Assembly (NCBI GenBank): GCA_017542725.1
Contig: JAFXWR010000323.1
Span: 1 to 10,439, forward strand
DNA: 10,439 nucleotides
Reading direction: 5' to 3'
Source of the DNA: Lachnospiraceae bacterium
GTDB taxonomy: Bacteria > Bacillota_A > Clostridia > Lachnospirales > Lachnospiraceae
Of this stretch, positions 1 to 7,257 are shown in pieces (the stretch's first letter is position 1; every line of letters begins with the position of its first letter). The notes below the pieces were generated by a model. That model was not told where the DNA came from, made no database searches, and saw only the letters and a list, made by a program, of their open reading frames with translations. The position numbers and the translations under genes were made by a program.

Positions 1-191
1 AGTATGTTCTTACTAGCTATGACGTCGATAGACTGAATCTCATCGCCAAGTTTTTTAACCTCGTTTGCAGCTACACTTGAGCAATATGACACGGCAGCTG
101 GTTCGGTGCAGCCTGTGGCTACATACATATTTTCTCTTAAAATTCTTAAAATCTTTGGTTTCTTTTCACTAATGTTTTGATCATTAATCAT
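1..191 (-). CDS. cyuA: UPF0597 / L-cysteine desulfidase (CyuA) family protein, N-terminal part only
   Basis: Reading the minus strand from ATG at 191 gives 63 complete codons, open to the window edge, so the gene is truncated by the window and not broken. Residues 26-31 read TGCTEP, the hallmark of the UPF0597 family, followed by an Ala/Ser-rich helix, a Leu-Gly turn (48-49) and an 'I..IDVIASKNI' strand that fits the family's conserved 'S.NI(Y/L)KN' stretch. Members bind an iron-sulfur cluster, and the characterised ones break down L-cysteine to pyruvate, ammonia and sulfide in the cytoplasm. The Cys in GCTEP is the family's key cysteine (Cys28 here). The start is supported by AAAGGA (197-202) five bases upstream and by a promoter at 235-243. 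Another ATG at 184 is out of frame. The related serine-dehydratase alpha family is the main alternative, and substrate cannot be settled from this fragment. Confidence 0.75.
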   Translation of the reverse strand, partial: MINDQNISEKKPKILRILRENMYVATGCTEPAAVSYCSSVAANEVKKLGDEIQSIDVIASKNI

Positions 192-234
192 ATTAGTCCT
201 TTCGGGTGGATGATATTCGCCCCTACAACATCTA

Positions 235-243
235 ATTATACCA
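235..243 (-). promoter_or_regulatory. Extended -10 promoter for the CyuA-family gene
   Basis: The minus strand reads TGGTATAAT, a perfect -10 hexamer with the TGn extension. No good -35 is seen at 17 bases, as is common when TGn is present. Transcription would start near 228, giving a leader of about 36 bases with a Shine-Dalgarno sequence at 197-202. Confidence 0.6.
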
Positions 244-277
244 CAATATTGCCACATTTTATATAACGAAAATTGAG

Positions 278-283
278 TATAAT
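278..283 (+). promoter_or_regulatory. -10 box immediately before the exported repeat protein gene
   Basis: TATAAT lies six bases before the ATG at 290, so the predicted transcription start falls on or next to that ATG. The -35 region is weak (CATTTT at 17-base spacing). No real Shine-Dalgarno sequence is present, only AAGAG abutting the start. Either the mRNA is leaderless or the true promoter or start has been missed. Confidence 0.45.
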
Positions 284-289
284 AAGAGT

Positions 290-2026
290 ATGAAAATTTT
301 AAATATTAAAAAATTGAATATCGTTATTCTTGCTATGATAATAGGATTTGCTAATATTGCCACATTTGCTGAGGCGAATATAATATATGCTCCAACAAGG
401 GAGCAAACTGTAGCAGCAAATGCACCTACCAAAGAAGTTTATAGCCCTTCGGCTCAGTCAAGTATCGTGACTTCAGAGTCTATATCAGCGGCATCATATC
501 CTCAAGATAGTATAGACTACGTAAATATTCATAACCTTACTGAGAAAAATAACAACTTATATTGTTATGAAAATGGCGAGCCCGTTAGAAATGGCTGGCG
601 TAAAATAAATCGTTTGTCATTTGCTCTATATGCTCCAGTAGATAATTTTAATTATAGTTATATTTGGGCTTACTTTGGTTCAAATGGAGCAGCATTAAAA
701 GGAAGCAGTGGTTCAATCAAAAAGGCAAGAATCGGAAACTATACTTATTCGTTTAATGAATATGGTCAGCTCCTAACCGGTTTCTTTAACGAAAGCGGCG
801 AAATGTGGAATGAACTTATGGGAGAAGACCCATTTGATTTACTATATGATGGCGGGACATTATACCATGCATCAGACTTAAGCGGTGCAATGACATCAGG
901 TTGGTATAAATTAAACTCAACTACTTCACGATATCCAAATAAAACATCTATATGGATGTATTTTAGTCCAAGCAACTTTAAAATTACGAGAGCAACTGGC
1001 AATAACTACAAAAGCTTAAATGTAGATGGAAAAACTTATGCATTTGATGACAATGGTGTCATGCTTACAGGATTTGAAGCAACTCAATACAACGAAGAAC
1101 ATGGTGGCTCGTCAAAAGTTGTCTACTTTGGAGAAGATGGCGCAGAAGTAAAAAATGGTTTCTACTATGTCGATTTATCAGATGACACAAATGCAGAGCG
1201 ATTTGAAGACTATGAAGATTATGATGAAGACATAACTATCTATCTTTCTAAAAATGGAATGGTATATAGAAACACAATTAAAAAAATCGGTTCATCTTAC
1301 TACGGCTTTGATAACAATGGTGTAGTGCTAAAAGGCTTGACAGTATGGAACGGCGGCGACTACATAACAACTATTGATGTAGAAAGTACTGATGCAAAAG
1401 ATTTTATAATGCATGGTAACTACACTTCAAAATATAATGGCTCAGGTTCTTTATCTTCTGGAGATGTATTACACTACTTTGATTCAAGAGGAAGAAGAAT
1501 TACTACTTCAGCAAGGCTAGATTTTTCTGATGCTACATATACTTACTCAGCAACAAATGGCGGTGCCCTAGAAGGCTCTCACAATGGAAAATACTACATA
1601 CACGGTCTAATGTTAAAACCTGTAAGCGGTGTAAAATTTGGTGTATATATAGTTTCGCCTAACAAAACCGATTATAGTATGTCAGAATTAGTGAAGACAA
1701 CCAATGTAGTAATAACTAACAGTGGCTCTGTAATATCTTCTAAGTCAGCACAAAAAGATGAGGATGACAATTATTGGTTGATATCAAGCAAGTCATTAAT
1801 CAATATATACACTGTGCCTATAAAAGTTTCAGGCAGCACTTATTACTTTAAGAGCGAGAACTCAAATGGCAGAGAAGATTGGATAAAGTTTGGCGAAAAG
1901 GATGCACATGGAAAAACTTGCGTAACACAAGTTCTCTCAAATGGCACAAAGGTTTCAGGTGGCGCCATAAGTTCTTATCAGACCACTCTAAATTCAGAAT
2001 CAGCAATGAATTTCAATATACACTAA
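290..2026 (+). CDS. Exported protein with degenerate cell-wall-binding (glucan/choline-binding-type) repeats
   Basis: The 578-residue protein starts with a signal peptide (basic residues, hydrophobic core about 10-26, AEA cleavage site after residue 29) followed by a Ser/Ala/Thr-rich stretch. Residues about 90-400 hold wall-binding-type repeats built on the pattern aromatic-x-F-D-x-N-G-x-x-L-T-G-F/W. Clear copies lie at about 153-165, 250-262 and 338-350, each preceded by an IW.YF or YF.(E/S).G half-repeat, giving larger units of roughly 90-97 residues. Such repeats bind surface polysaccharide or teichoic-acid choline in other Firmicutes, but the ligand here is unknown. Residues about 400-578 are Tyr/Ser/Thr-rich with no recognised catalytic domain. 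There is no LPxTG sorting signal or C-terminal membrane anchor, so attachment would rely on the repeats. The gene is monocistronic: promoter at 278, terminator at 2043. An adhesin or structural surface protein is an inference; no enzyme activity is evident. Confidence 0.8.
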   Translation: MKILNIKKLNIVILAMIIGFANIATFAEANIIYAPTREQTVAANAPTKEVYSPSAQSSIVTSESISAASYPQDSIDYVNIHNLTEKNNNLYCYENGEPVRNGWRKINRLSFALYAPVDNFNYSYIWAYFGSNGAALKGSSGSIKKARIGNYTYSFNEYGQLLTGFFNESGEMWNELMGEDPFDLLYDGGTLYHASDLSGAMTSGWYKLNSTTSRYPNKTSIWMYFSPSNFKITRATGNNYKSLNVDGKTYAFDDNGVMLTGFEATQYNEEHGGSSKVVYFGEDGAEVKNGFYYVDLSDDTNAERFEDYEDYDEDITIYLSKNGMVYRNTIKKIGSSYYGFDNNGVVLKGLTVWNGGDYITTIDVESTDAKDFIMHGNYTSKYNGSGSLSSGDVLHYFDSRGRRITTSARLDFSDATYTYSATNGGALEGSHNGKYYIHGLMLKPVSGVKFGVYIVSPNKTDYSMSELVKTTNVVITNSGSVISSKSAQKDEDDNYWLISSKSLINIYTVPIKVSGSTYYFKSENSNGREDWIKFGEKDAHGKTCVTQVLSNGTKVSGGAISSYQTTLNSESAMNFNIH

Positions 2027-2042
2027 TATAAAATTTGCAAAT

Positions 2043-2077
2043 AAATAGGGACAACTGATTCGTCCCTATTTTTATTT
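2043..2077 (+). terminator. Rho-independent terminator, probably bidirectional
   Basis: AAATAGGGAC (2043-2052) pairs perfectly with GTCCCTATTT (2062-2071) around a 9-base loop, and a T-rich tract continues to 2077. It lies between convergent genes. In the minus direction the stem is followed by a weaker T-rich stretch, so it may also end the inhibitor operon. Confidence 0.85.
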
Positions 2078-2092
2078 GTACTTTTTTATAAA

Positions 2093-2551
2093 TTAATCAG
2101 AGAATGTTGGATTTGGGAAGTAAGATAATTCTTTATCTGAATCTACACTTCCTTTCATTTTGCTTAAACAACTTATATTTAAGTCCTTATCTACAGATAA
2201 CTCATAAACTACATCATAAGCTACTTCTCCACCTTCCCAAGGTCTTCTGTAAGTAAATCTTAGATTTTTATTTCCTTCCTTTGTAGCCTTAAAATAATAA
2301 ACTACATTGTGTGGCGAACCAACTAAATCTTGGTCAGCATTTAGGTTGTTCTCTTCTCTGTCAAAAACCACTTCGCCATCGCCATTTTCAAACTTGTACT
2401 CCCATGTGTAGCCAGTACTTGGGTTAGTCTCAAATTCGAGTGCCATTACTTTCCCTTTTCCAAAACTTGCATTTTGATTAGATTTTGCTCCACATGCTAA
2501 TCCCATAAGTGCAACTGACAAAATAAGAAACATTGATAAAATTCTCTTCAT
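2093..2551 (-). CDS. Chagasin-like (family I42) peptidase inhibitor, putative lipoprotein
   Basis: The 152-residue product has a signal sequence ending in GLAC-G, with Cys20 a likely lipidation site. The -3 residue is Gly where Leu is usual, so lipidation is plausible but off-consensus. Residues 43-48 are NPSTGY followed by TW, and 103-105 are RPW in the context YRRPWEGG. These are the first and third inhibitory loops of the chagasin family, which block papain-type cysteine peptidases by wedging three loops into the active-site cleft. The middle loop, normally G-x-G-G, reads VGSPHN (77-82), so target range may differ. The ATG at 2551 is set by GAGGAG (2560-2565) eight bases upstream. It follows the unknown exported gene by 51 bases on the same strand and probably shares its transcript. 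The likely role is guarding the cell surface against own or foreign cysteine peptidases, which is inferred from the family. Confidence 0.85.
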   Translation of the reverse strand: MKRILSMFLILSVALMGLACGAKSNQNASFGKGKVMALEFETNPSTGYTWEYKFENGDGEVVFDREENNLNADQDLVGSPHNVVYYFKATKEGNKNLRFTYRRPWEGGEVAYDVVYELSVDKDLNISCLSKMKGSVDSDKELSYFPNPTFSD

Positions 2552-2575
2552 AGATTTTGCTCCTCGTGTAACATT

Positions 2576-2593
2576 TTATAAATTAATTTATAA
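2576..2593. repeat. Perfect 18-bp A+T palindrome between two minus-strand genes
   Basis: TTATAAATT is followed directly by AATTTATAA, a perfect inverted repeat with no loop. It sits in the 51-base gap before the inhibitor gene. It contains TATAAA on both strands, so it could be a weak internal promoter or an operator half-site pair. It has no GC stem or T tract and does not look like a terminator. Confidence 0.4.
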
Positions 2594-2602
2594 CAAACTA
2601 AA

Positions 2603-3541
2603 TTAATCCTCATTTTTTTTCTTTTTCTTTACAGATTTTGCTTTCATTGGATCCATTGGGTCGATTACAACTACTTTTTTCTTCACATAATCTACTTTAG
2701 TATCTTCAACACTTGCCTCTTCAGGTTTTCTCTTTGACACAACCCTTGCAGAACCATCTTCACTCAAACCAGTAGAAAAGCCTTTTAAGCCTACTCCAGG
2801 TCCAGTGTATAATAATTCTTTTTCCTCTTCAGAAAGTGGTCTATGTCTCCATAATATGTTGAATGGAACTTCTTTTCTAAATAATAACTTAGTATCTTCA
2901 TAGTTGCCAATTCTTTCACCATCATAGTCTCTATGCTCACTTAAGACCCACTCTCTTCTATAAGCCACCATATATCCATCTTCATCAACTTCGTACTCTT
3001 TACCTTTATAGACATAATCATCTATTCCTGCAATTTTTTGGTACCTATCGATTGAATACTCTTTACCATTTTCAGTTACTTTAGTATAGAAACCTAAATC
3101 ATCTTTTCCGCTTACCACATAAGTGTCATTTCCATAATTGATAACCAATGCATCATCTGAATAGTGATATTTTGCTTTCTTATAATCTACTCTATCATAA
3201 TCTATAGTTGCATCTGGATAAGGCAAATGAATCTCTTTCTCATTACCTTCAGCATCCACTTCAACTATATACAAAGGATCTTCTTCACTTGTATATCTTA
3301 CAGTTGTCTGTGGGACTACATATGTTTCTTCCTCTTCAATAACAGGTATGGTATCAGCATCTTCTAAATCTTCAGGATTTATAGTACTTCCTCCACCGCA
3401 ACCTATCAAATTTGGTGTTACACTTTGTACATTTGCATCTGGGACTGGGAGCTCATAGTCAAAACTAGTCGCAAATGACATAAAACTCATAAAATTAAAT
3501 ACTGCGCATACGATTAAAAGTAAAAATACATTTTTTTTCAT
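2603..3541 (-). CDS. Exported protein of unknown function with wall-repeat-like segments and a polylysine tail
   Basis: I do not recognise the 312-residue product. It begins MKKN with a hydrophobic core to about residue 23 and a probable cleavage near SFA-T (after 24), so it is exported. Residues about 50-75 are acidic and Pro/Thr-rich. From about 137 to 196 two segments, NGKEYSIDRYQKIAG and KGKEYEVDEDGYMVA, resemble each other and the 'GK.Y.vD..Gymv' pattern of wall-binding repeats, but the second aromatic and the TGW ending are lost. The C-terminus is strongly basic (VKKKVVV and later KKKKK, ending NED), which might contact anionic wall polymers. C48 in IGCGGG is too far in to be a lipobox. 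The start has a poorly placed Shine-Dalgarno sequence: AAGG only two bases away and AGGAG (3556-3560) fourteen bases away. No in-frame alternative start exists between them. It is first in a probable two-gene unit with the I42 inhibitor. Confidence 0.7.
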   Translation of the reverse strand: MKKNVFLLLIVCAVFNFMSFMSFATSFDYELPVPDANVQSVTPNLIGCGGGSTINPEDLEDADTIPVIEEEETYVVPQTTVRYTSEEDPLYIVEVDAEGNEKEIHLPYPDATIDYDRVDYKKAKYHYSDDALVINYGNDTYVVSGKDDLGFYTKVTENGKEYSIDRYQKIAGIDDYVYKGKEYEVDEDGYMVAYRREWVLSEHRDYDGERIGNYEDTKLLFRKEVPFNILWRHRPLSEEEKELLYTGPGVGLKGFSTGLSEDGSARVVSKRKPEEASVEDTKVDYVKKKVVVIDPMDPMKAKSVKKKKKNED

Positions 3542-3578
3542 AACCTTATAACTAACTCCTATAACTTATTACAACTAT

Positions 3579-3587
3579 ATTATACCA
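3579..3587 (-). promoter_or_regulatory. Extended -10 promoter for the unknown-protein/inhibitor unit
   Basis: The minus strand reads TGGTATAAT, the same nine bases as the promoter at 235-243. Transcription would begin near 3572, about 30 bases before the ATG at 3541. The -35 region is replaced by an A+T palindrome (TTTTATA/TATAAAA, 3589-3602). The box lies in the 63-base gap after rho, so this unit can be expressed independently of rho. Confidence 0.6.
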
Positions 3588-3604
3588 TTTTTATATATAA
3601 AATG

Positions 3605-4912
3605 CTACTCTTCGCTTGCCTTCTTCTTCTGCATTTGGAAGATGAAATCATCATTTGAGCTAGTTCTATCAAATGCATCAAGTATCATCTCAATTGCCTC
3701 TTCTTTCTTTTGGTCATTCACAAGTTTATGAATATAATTTGCAACTTCTAACTCATTTGGTTTAAGTAGCAAATCATCTCTTCTAGTACCACTCTTCTGT
3801 ATATCTATCGCAGGGAATATTCTTCTCTCCTGAAGTTTTCTATCAAGAACTAACTCCATATTACCAGTTCCCTTAAATTCTTCATATATAACGTCATCCA
3901 TCCTAGATCCTGTGTCGACAAGTGCTGTAGCAAGTATGGTGAGTGACCCTCCTTCTTTCATATTTCTTGCTGCTCCAAAAAACTTCTTTGGCATATGAAG
4001 TGATGCAGGGTCAAGTCCACCAGATAAGGTTCTTCCACTTGCAGTGCAAGTTAGATTATATGCACGTGTTAGTCTTGTAAGTGAATCAAGTAGTATAACT
4101 ACATCTTGCTTTTGTTCTACAAGTCTTTTTGCTCTCTCAACTACCATCTCAGCAACTCTCTTATGTCTCTCAGGCAACTCATCAAATGTAGAATAAATTA
4201 TCTCAACATTATTTCCTTTAACTTCATCTTTCATATCAGTTACTTCTTCTGGTCTCTCGTCAACCAATAATATCAACAAGTGCAAATCGTTATTATATTT
4301 AAGTATTGATTTAGCAATTGACTTAAGAAGTGTAGTTTTTCCCGCCTTTGGCGGAGATACTATAAGTCCTCTTTGTCCTTTTCCTATAGGCGAAAGTAAA
4401 TCTATAACTCTCATGGCAACTGTACTCTTATCACTGTTGTCAAGAAGTTTTAATTTTTTATCAGGGAAAACAGGTGTCAATTTTTCAAAGCGAACTCTAT
4501 TTTTAACTTTTTCAGCATCTACACCATTTATCTCAAGTAAAGTTGTGAGAGCTGCATATTTCTCGCCCTCTCTCTGATGCTTCTTTATGCCCTTAAGAAT
4601 ATCTCCTGTACGAAGATCAAATCTATATATCTGTTGATTTGACACATAGACATCATCTGCGCCAGGCAAAAAGTTCTCACATCTTATGAACCCAACAGTC
4701 CTTTTAGAATGCTCACTTTCAAGTTCGACTATCTCAAAGATGCCTTCGCAAAGTTCACCATTATTATCAGGTGCCTGCTTTGGCTCACTTTCATATGCCT
4801 CTATTAGCAAGTCAATAATTTCTCCTTTGGTCTTGCTACTCACTTTGAGGCCTTTTTCTTTTGCCATTTCTCTTAGTTGGTCTGCAGTTAGTGTTTCTAA
4901 TTTTTCTCTCAT
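3605..4912 (-). CDS. rho: Transcription termination factor Rho
   Basis: This is a complete 435-residue Rho, the hexameric RNA-dependent ATPase that pulls RNA from stalled transcription complexes. Residues 1-43 form the helical Rho-N domain ([15 protein letters not shown]). A cold-shock-like RNA-binding domain covers about 52-125 ([20 protein letters not shown]). The ATPase core has Walker A SPPKAGKT (186-193), the catalytic-Glu region DERPEEV (218-224), Walker B VVILLDS (271-277), the Q-loop region around [10 protein letters not shown] (292-301), and the Arg-rich C-terminal motif [20 protein letters not shown] (363-382). It lacks the long disordered insertion seen in some Clostridia and Actinobacteria and is near the length of E. 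coli Rho. The start is supported by GAAAGGA 5-6 bases upstream. No hairpin terminator is visible after the stop. The gene stands alone, divergent from the 4970 gene. Confidence 0.97.
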   Translation of the reverse strand: MREKLETLTADQLREMAKEKGLKVSSKTKGEIIDLLIEAYESEPKQAPDNNGELCEGIFEIVELESEHSKRTVGFIRCENFLPGADDVYVSNQQIYRFDLRTGDILKGIKKHQREGEKYAALTTLLEINGVDAEKVKNRVRFEKLTPVFPDKKLKLLDNSDKSTVAMRVIDLLSPIGKGQRGLIVSPPKAGKTTLLKSIAKSILKYNNDLHLLILLVDERPEEVTDMKDEVKGNNVEIIYSTFDELPERHKRVAEMVVERAKRLVEQKQDVVILLDSLTRLTRAYNLTCTASGRTLSGGLDPASLHMPKKFFGAARNMKEGGSLTILATALVDTGSRMDDVIYEEFKGTGNMELVLDRKLQERRIFPAIDIQKSGTRRDDLLLKPNELEVANYIHKLVNDQKKEEAIEMILDAFDRTSSNDDFIFQMQKKKASEE

Positions 4913-4931
4913 GATATTCCTTTCTAATTAC

Positions 4932-4960
4932 TTTACTTAATTTATATAAATTGATATAAT
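4932..4960 (+). promoter_or_regulatory. Sigma-A-type promoter with extended -10 for the Ig-like membrane protein
   Basis: TTTACT (4932-4937), a 17-base spacer and TATAAT (4955-4960) make a good promoter, strengthened by TGA before the -10. The predicted transcription start is near 4967, only about three bases before the ATG at 4970. It lies in the 57-base gap between divergent rho and the Ig-like gene. Confidence 0.65.
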
Positions 4961-4969
4961 ATATGGGTT

Positions 4970-5599
4970 ATGGGTAATAAAAGATTAAAATCTAAAAGGA
5001 AAATGTCTATTGGTGAAATTATACTTAGATTCTTTTTCTGTTTTTTAATACCATATATACTGATAAACGGGATTGTTTTCTTTCTATTTATACAAACACC
5101 TAAAATAAATGTGGTTGAACAGGATTCAAAAGATTACGAAGAAAATAAAATCAAATTTTCTATAGATTGTCTCTTACCAGTGACTGATGTAAAAACTTAT
5201 TATCAGGAGTCCGAGATAGCATACTCTAAACTAGGAAGCGTATATATAATAAATGCGGACAACAATGGCGCTTACAAAATCAATGTAACAGCACTTAATA
5301 ATTCAACTGCTAATTCAATCATTGAGATAGACACTCAAGATAGTGTACCACCTACTATAGACCTTGATAGTGCAGTAATCACTGGCAACACTTTAATAAT
5401 TTCAGTTCATGACAATCAATCTGGAATAAATTACGATAATCTCTATGCTACTCTTGAAAATGGTACAAGATTAAATCCGACATATATAGACAAGTCTTCT
5501 GGCACAGTTCAGTTTCATATAACAGAAGGCAAAACAGTTATTGTGCATGTTGAAGATGACTTCGGAAATCATTCAGACACATCTTTTACAATCAGTTAA
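4970..5599 (+). CDS. Membrane-anchored protein with Ig-like extracellular domains, function unknown
   Basis: The 209-residue protein has a strongly basic N-terminus (KRLKSKRK), one hydrophobic segment at about 17-41 and then a wholly hydrophilic remainder. This topology keeps the N-terminus inside and displays the rest outside. The outer part looks like two beta-sandwich modules of about 75 residues. The second (about 130-209) has the usual bacterial Ig-like signature: 'PPTI', 'SVHDNQSGI', 'VEDDFGNHSD' and a closing beta strand. No catalytic motif is present. A scaffolding, adhesion or envelope-complex role is possible but not shown. No Shine-Dalgarno sequence precedes the ATG at 4970. An alternative in-frame ATG at 5003 (residue 12) follows AAAAGGA by only two bases, which is too close to be convincing. 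A strong terminator follows at 5623, so it is transcribed alone. Confidence 0.75.
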   Translation: MGNKRLKSKRKMSIGEIILRFFFCFLIPYILINGIVFFLFIQTPKINVVEQDSKDYEENKIKFSIDCLLPVTDVKTYYQESEIAYSKLGSVYIINADNNGAYKINVTALNNSTANSIIEIDTQDSVPPTIDLDSAVITGNTLIISVHDNQSGINYDNLYATLENGTRLNPTYIDKSSGTVQFHITEGKTVIVHVEDDFGNHSDTSFTIS

Positions 5600-5622
5600 A
5601 TTTAAGACATTTTTATAACAAT

Positions 5623-5649
5623 GGCTGCCTATCACTAGGCAGCCTTTTT
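5623..5649 (+). terminator. Strong Rho-independent terminator between convergent genes
   Basis: GGCTGCCTA (5623-5631) pairs perfectly with TAGGCAGCC (5636-5644) around the tetraloop TCAC, followed by five T's. It ends the Ig-like gene. On the minus strand the same stem follows pckA, but only a broken T-rich stretch comes after it, so termination of the pckA transcript there is likely but weaker. Confidence 0.95.
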
Positions 5650-5654
5650 ATTTA

Positions 5655-7229
5655 TTAAGCTTTTGGTCCAGCATTTTTAATCTCAGCTGGCATATTTGGA
5701 TATTTCTTATCAAAATTGTCTTTAAACATCTTAGCAAGTTTCTTTGCTTGTTCATCATAAGCATTCTTATCTTTCCAAGTGTCTTTTGGATTTAAAATAT
5801 CAGATGGGCAATCAGCTATTTCTTTTGGAATGTCAACATTGAATATATCGTCGTGCATAAACTCTGCTTTTTCTATGCTTCCATTTAAAGCTGCAGTAAC
5901 CATAGCACGTGTATATTTAAGTTTCATACGACTTCCTACACCGTATGGACCGCCAGTCCAACCTGTATTTACAAGATAAACTTTTGTATTGTACTTATCA
6001 AGTCTCTCACCAAGCATCTCTGCATACTTCTCTGCAGGGAGTGGCATAAATGGCTCACCAAATAAAGTTGAGAATGTAGGTTGTGGCTCTGTAACTCCTC
6101 TTTCAGTTCCTGCAAGTTTTGAAGTAAACCCAGTTACAAAATGGTACATAGCTGCATTTTTATCAAGTCTTGATATAGGAGGTAATACTCCAAATGCATC
6201 GGCTGTTAAGAATATAACAACCTTTGGTATGCCACCTACTCCAGGTATCTGTGAATTTGAAATATATTCTACAGGATATCCGACTCTAGTGTTTTCTGTG
6301 ATACTTCCATCTGAGTAATCGCACTTACGAGTCTTCTCATCCATTACTACATTTTCTACAAGTGAACCAAACTTAATAGCATGATAAATTTCTGGTTCAT
6401 TCTCTTCTTTTAAATCTATACACTTAGCATAGCATCCGCCTTCAAAGTTAAATACTCCATCAGCTGACCAACCATGTTCATCGTCTCCAATGAGTTTTCT
6501 ATTTGGGTCTGCTGACAATGTAGTCTTTCCAGTGCCAGAGAGTCCAAAAAATACTGCTGTCTCGTGACTTTCTGGATCCATATTTGAAGAACAGTGCATA
6601 GGAAGTATATTATCTTCTACTGGCATAACATAATTCATTATGCTAAATACTGATTTCTTTATCTCTCCAGAATATGCAGAACCAGCTATAACAGCTGTGC
6701 TCTTTTCATAATCTATCATAATTGCCGCTTCTGAATTAATGCCAAGTGCCTTTGCATCAAGTTTTAATCCTGGTGCAACTAAGATAGTCCAATCTGGATT
6801 TCCATAATTCTTAAGTTCATCGTCACTTGGACGAACAAGAAGCTGATGAATGAATAAATTTTGGCAAGCAAGTTCATTTATTATTCTAAATTTTCTTCTA
6901 TGCTTTGTATCAGCGCCAGCGAACCCATCAAATACAAATACATCTTTTCCATTTAAGAACTCTATGATTTGATCTCTTATCTTATCAAATGTCTCTCTTG
7001 TTGTTGGGACATTTACTGAACCCCATGCTATCTTTCCATGAACTCCTTCAGAGTCAACAATATATTTATCTTTTGGAGAGCGGCCAGTATACTTACCAGT
7101 CTTTATAAGGAGTGCTCCTGTCTCAGTGAGTATTCCCTCTCCTCTTTTTACAGCTTCCTCTACAAGTACAGCTGGAGCTAAATTCTTATAAACATTTTTT
7201 GCTTTAATTTTACTTAAAAAATCTTCCAT
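5655..7229 (-). CDS. pckA: Phosphoenolpyruvate carboxykinase (ATP)
   Basis: This cytoplasmic enzyme interconverts oxaloacetate + ATP with PEP + CO2 + ADP. In fermenting anaerobes it can run toward gluconeogenesis or toward CO2 fixation into C4 acids. The 524-residue product has the full ATP-type set: TGRSPKDK (substrate Arg at 50), YSGEIKKSVF and MHCSSN (metal-ligand Lys and His), the P-loop GLSGTGKTT (229-237), LIGDDEHGW (246-254, metal-binding Asp), NTRVGYP (Arg 315), LTADAFGVLPP (341-351) and the adenine-side loop FTSKLAGTERG (368-378). All key residues are intact and the length is normal. I place the start at 7229, not at an in-frame ATG at 7247, because GGAGGG (7238-7243) is eight bases upstream of 7229 and overlaps codons 2-4 of the longer version. 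Only 28 bases separate it from the upstream carboxypeptidase-like gene, so it is probably cotranscribed. No clear own promoter was found. Confidence 0.97.
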   Translation of the reverse strand: MEDFLSKIKAKNVYKNLAPAVLVEEAVKRGEGILTETGALLIKTGKYTGRSPKDKYIVDSEGVHGKIAWGSVNVPTTRETFDKIRDQIIEFLNGKDVFVFDGFAGADTKHRRKFRIINELACQNLFIHQLLVRPSDDELKNYGNPDWTILVAPGLKLDAKALGINSEAAIMIDYEKSTAVIAGSAYSGEIKKSVFSIMNYVMPVEDNILPMHCSSNMDPESHETAVFFGLSGTGKTTLSADPNRKLIGDDEHGWSADGVFNFEGGCYAKCIDLKEENEPEIYHAIKFGSLVENVVMDEKTRKCDYSDGSITENTRVGYPVEYISNSQIPGVGGIPKVVIFLTADAFGVLPPISRLDKNAAMYHFVTGFTSKLAGTERGVTEPQPTFSTLFGEPFMPLPAEKYAEMLGERLDKYNTKVYLVNTGWTGGPYGVGSRMKLKYTRAMVTAALNGSIEKAEFMHDDIFNVDIPKEIADCPSDILNPKDTWKDKNAYDEQAKKLAKMFKDNFDKKYPNMPAEIKNAGPKA

Positions 7230-7237
7230 GATTTTAT

Positions 7238-7243
7238 CCCTCC
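7238..7243 (-). promoter_or_regulatory. Ribosome binding site deciding the pckA start
   Basis: GGAGGG on the minus strand lies eight bases before the ATG at 7229. It falls inside the longer reading from 7247, which itself lacks a ribosome binding site. Confidence 0.85.
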
Positions 7244-7257
7244 ACATTTATTCTATA

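Noticed and set aside
3164..3367. Plus-strand hydrophobic open frame of 67 codons
   Set aside because: Antisense to the unknown exported gene. The hydrophobic bias comes from reading its acidic codons in reverse complement, and there is no promoter or ribosome binding site.
3396..3400. 'IGC' in the 312-residue protein as a lipoprotein lipobox
   Set aside because: The Cys is residue 48, well beyond the signal peptide's hydrophobic core.
3531..3538. Run of eight A's at codons 2-4 of the 312-residue protein, and another at its 3' end (2613-2620), as phase-variation tracts
   Set aside because: They encode ordinary Lys-rich ends and are short for slippage. No supporting frameshift is seen.
3589..3602. 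14-bp A+T palindrome after rho as a terminator
   Set aside because: No G-C pairs and no loop or T tract. It lies just upstream of an extended -10 and is more likely ordinary A+T promoter DNA.
4686..4940. Plus-strand open frame of 84 codons antisense to rho
   Set aside because: Shadow of the highly conserved rho coding strand. No start signals, and it would run through the rho ribosome binding site.
5779..6318. Plus-strand open frames of 66 and 109 codons inside pckA
   Set aside because: Shadows of a conserved enzyme gene with no initiation signals.
7230..7247. Longer pckA reading from ATG 7247 (six extra residues)
   Set aside because: It has no ribosome binding site, and its codons 2-4 are the GGAGGG that serves ATG 7229.
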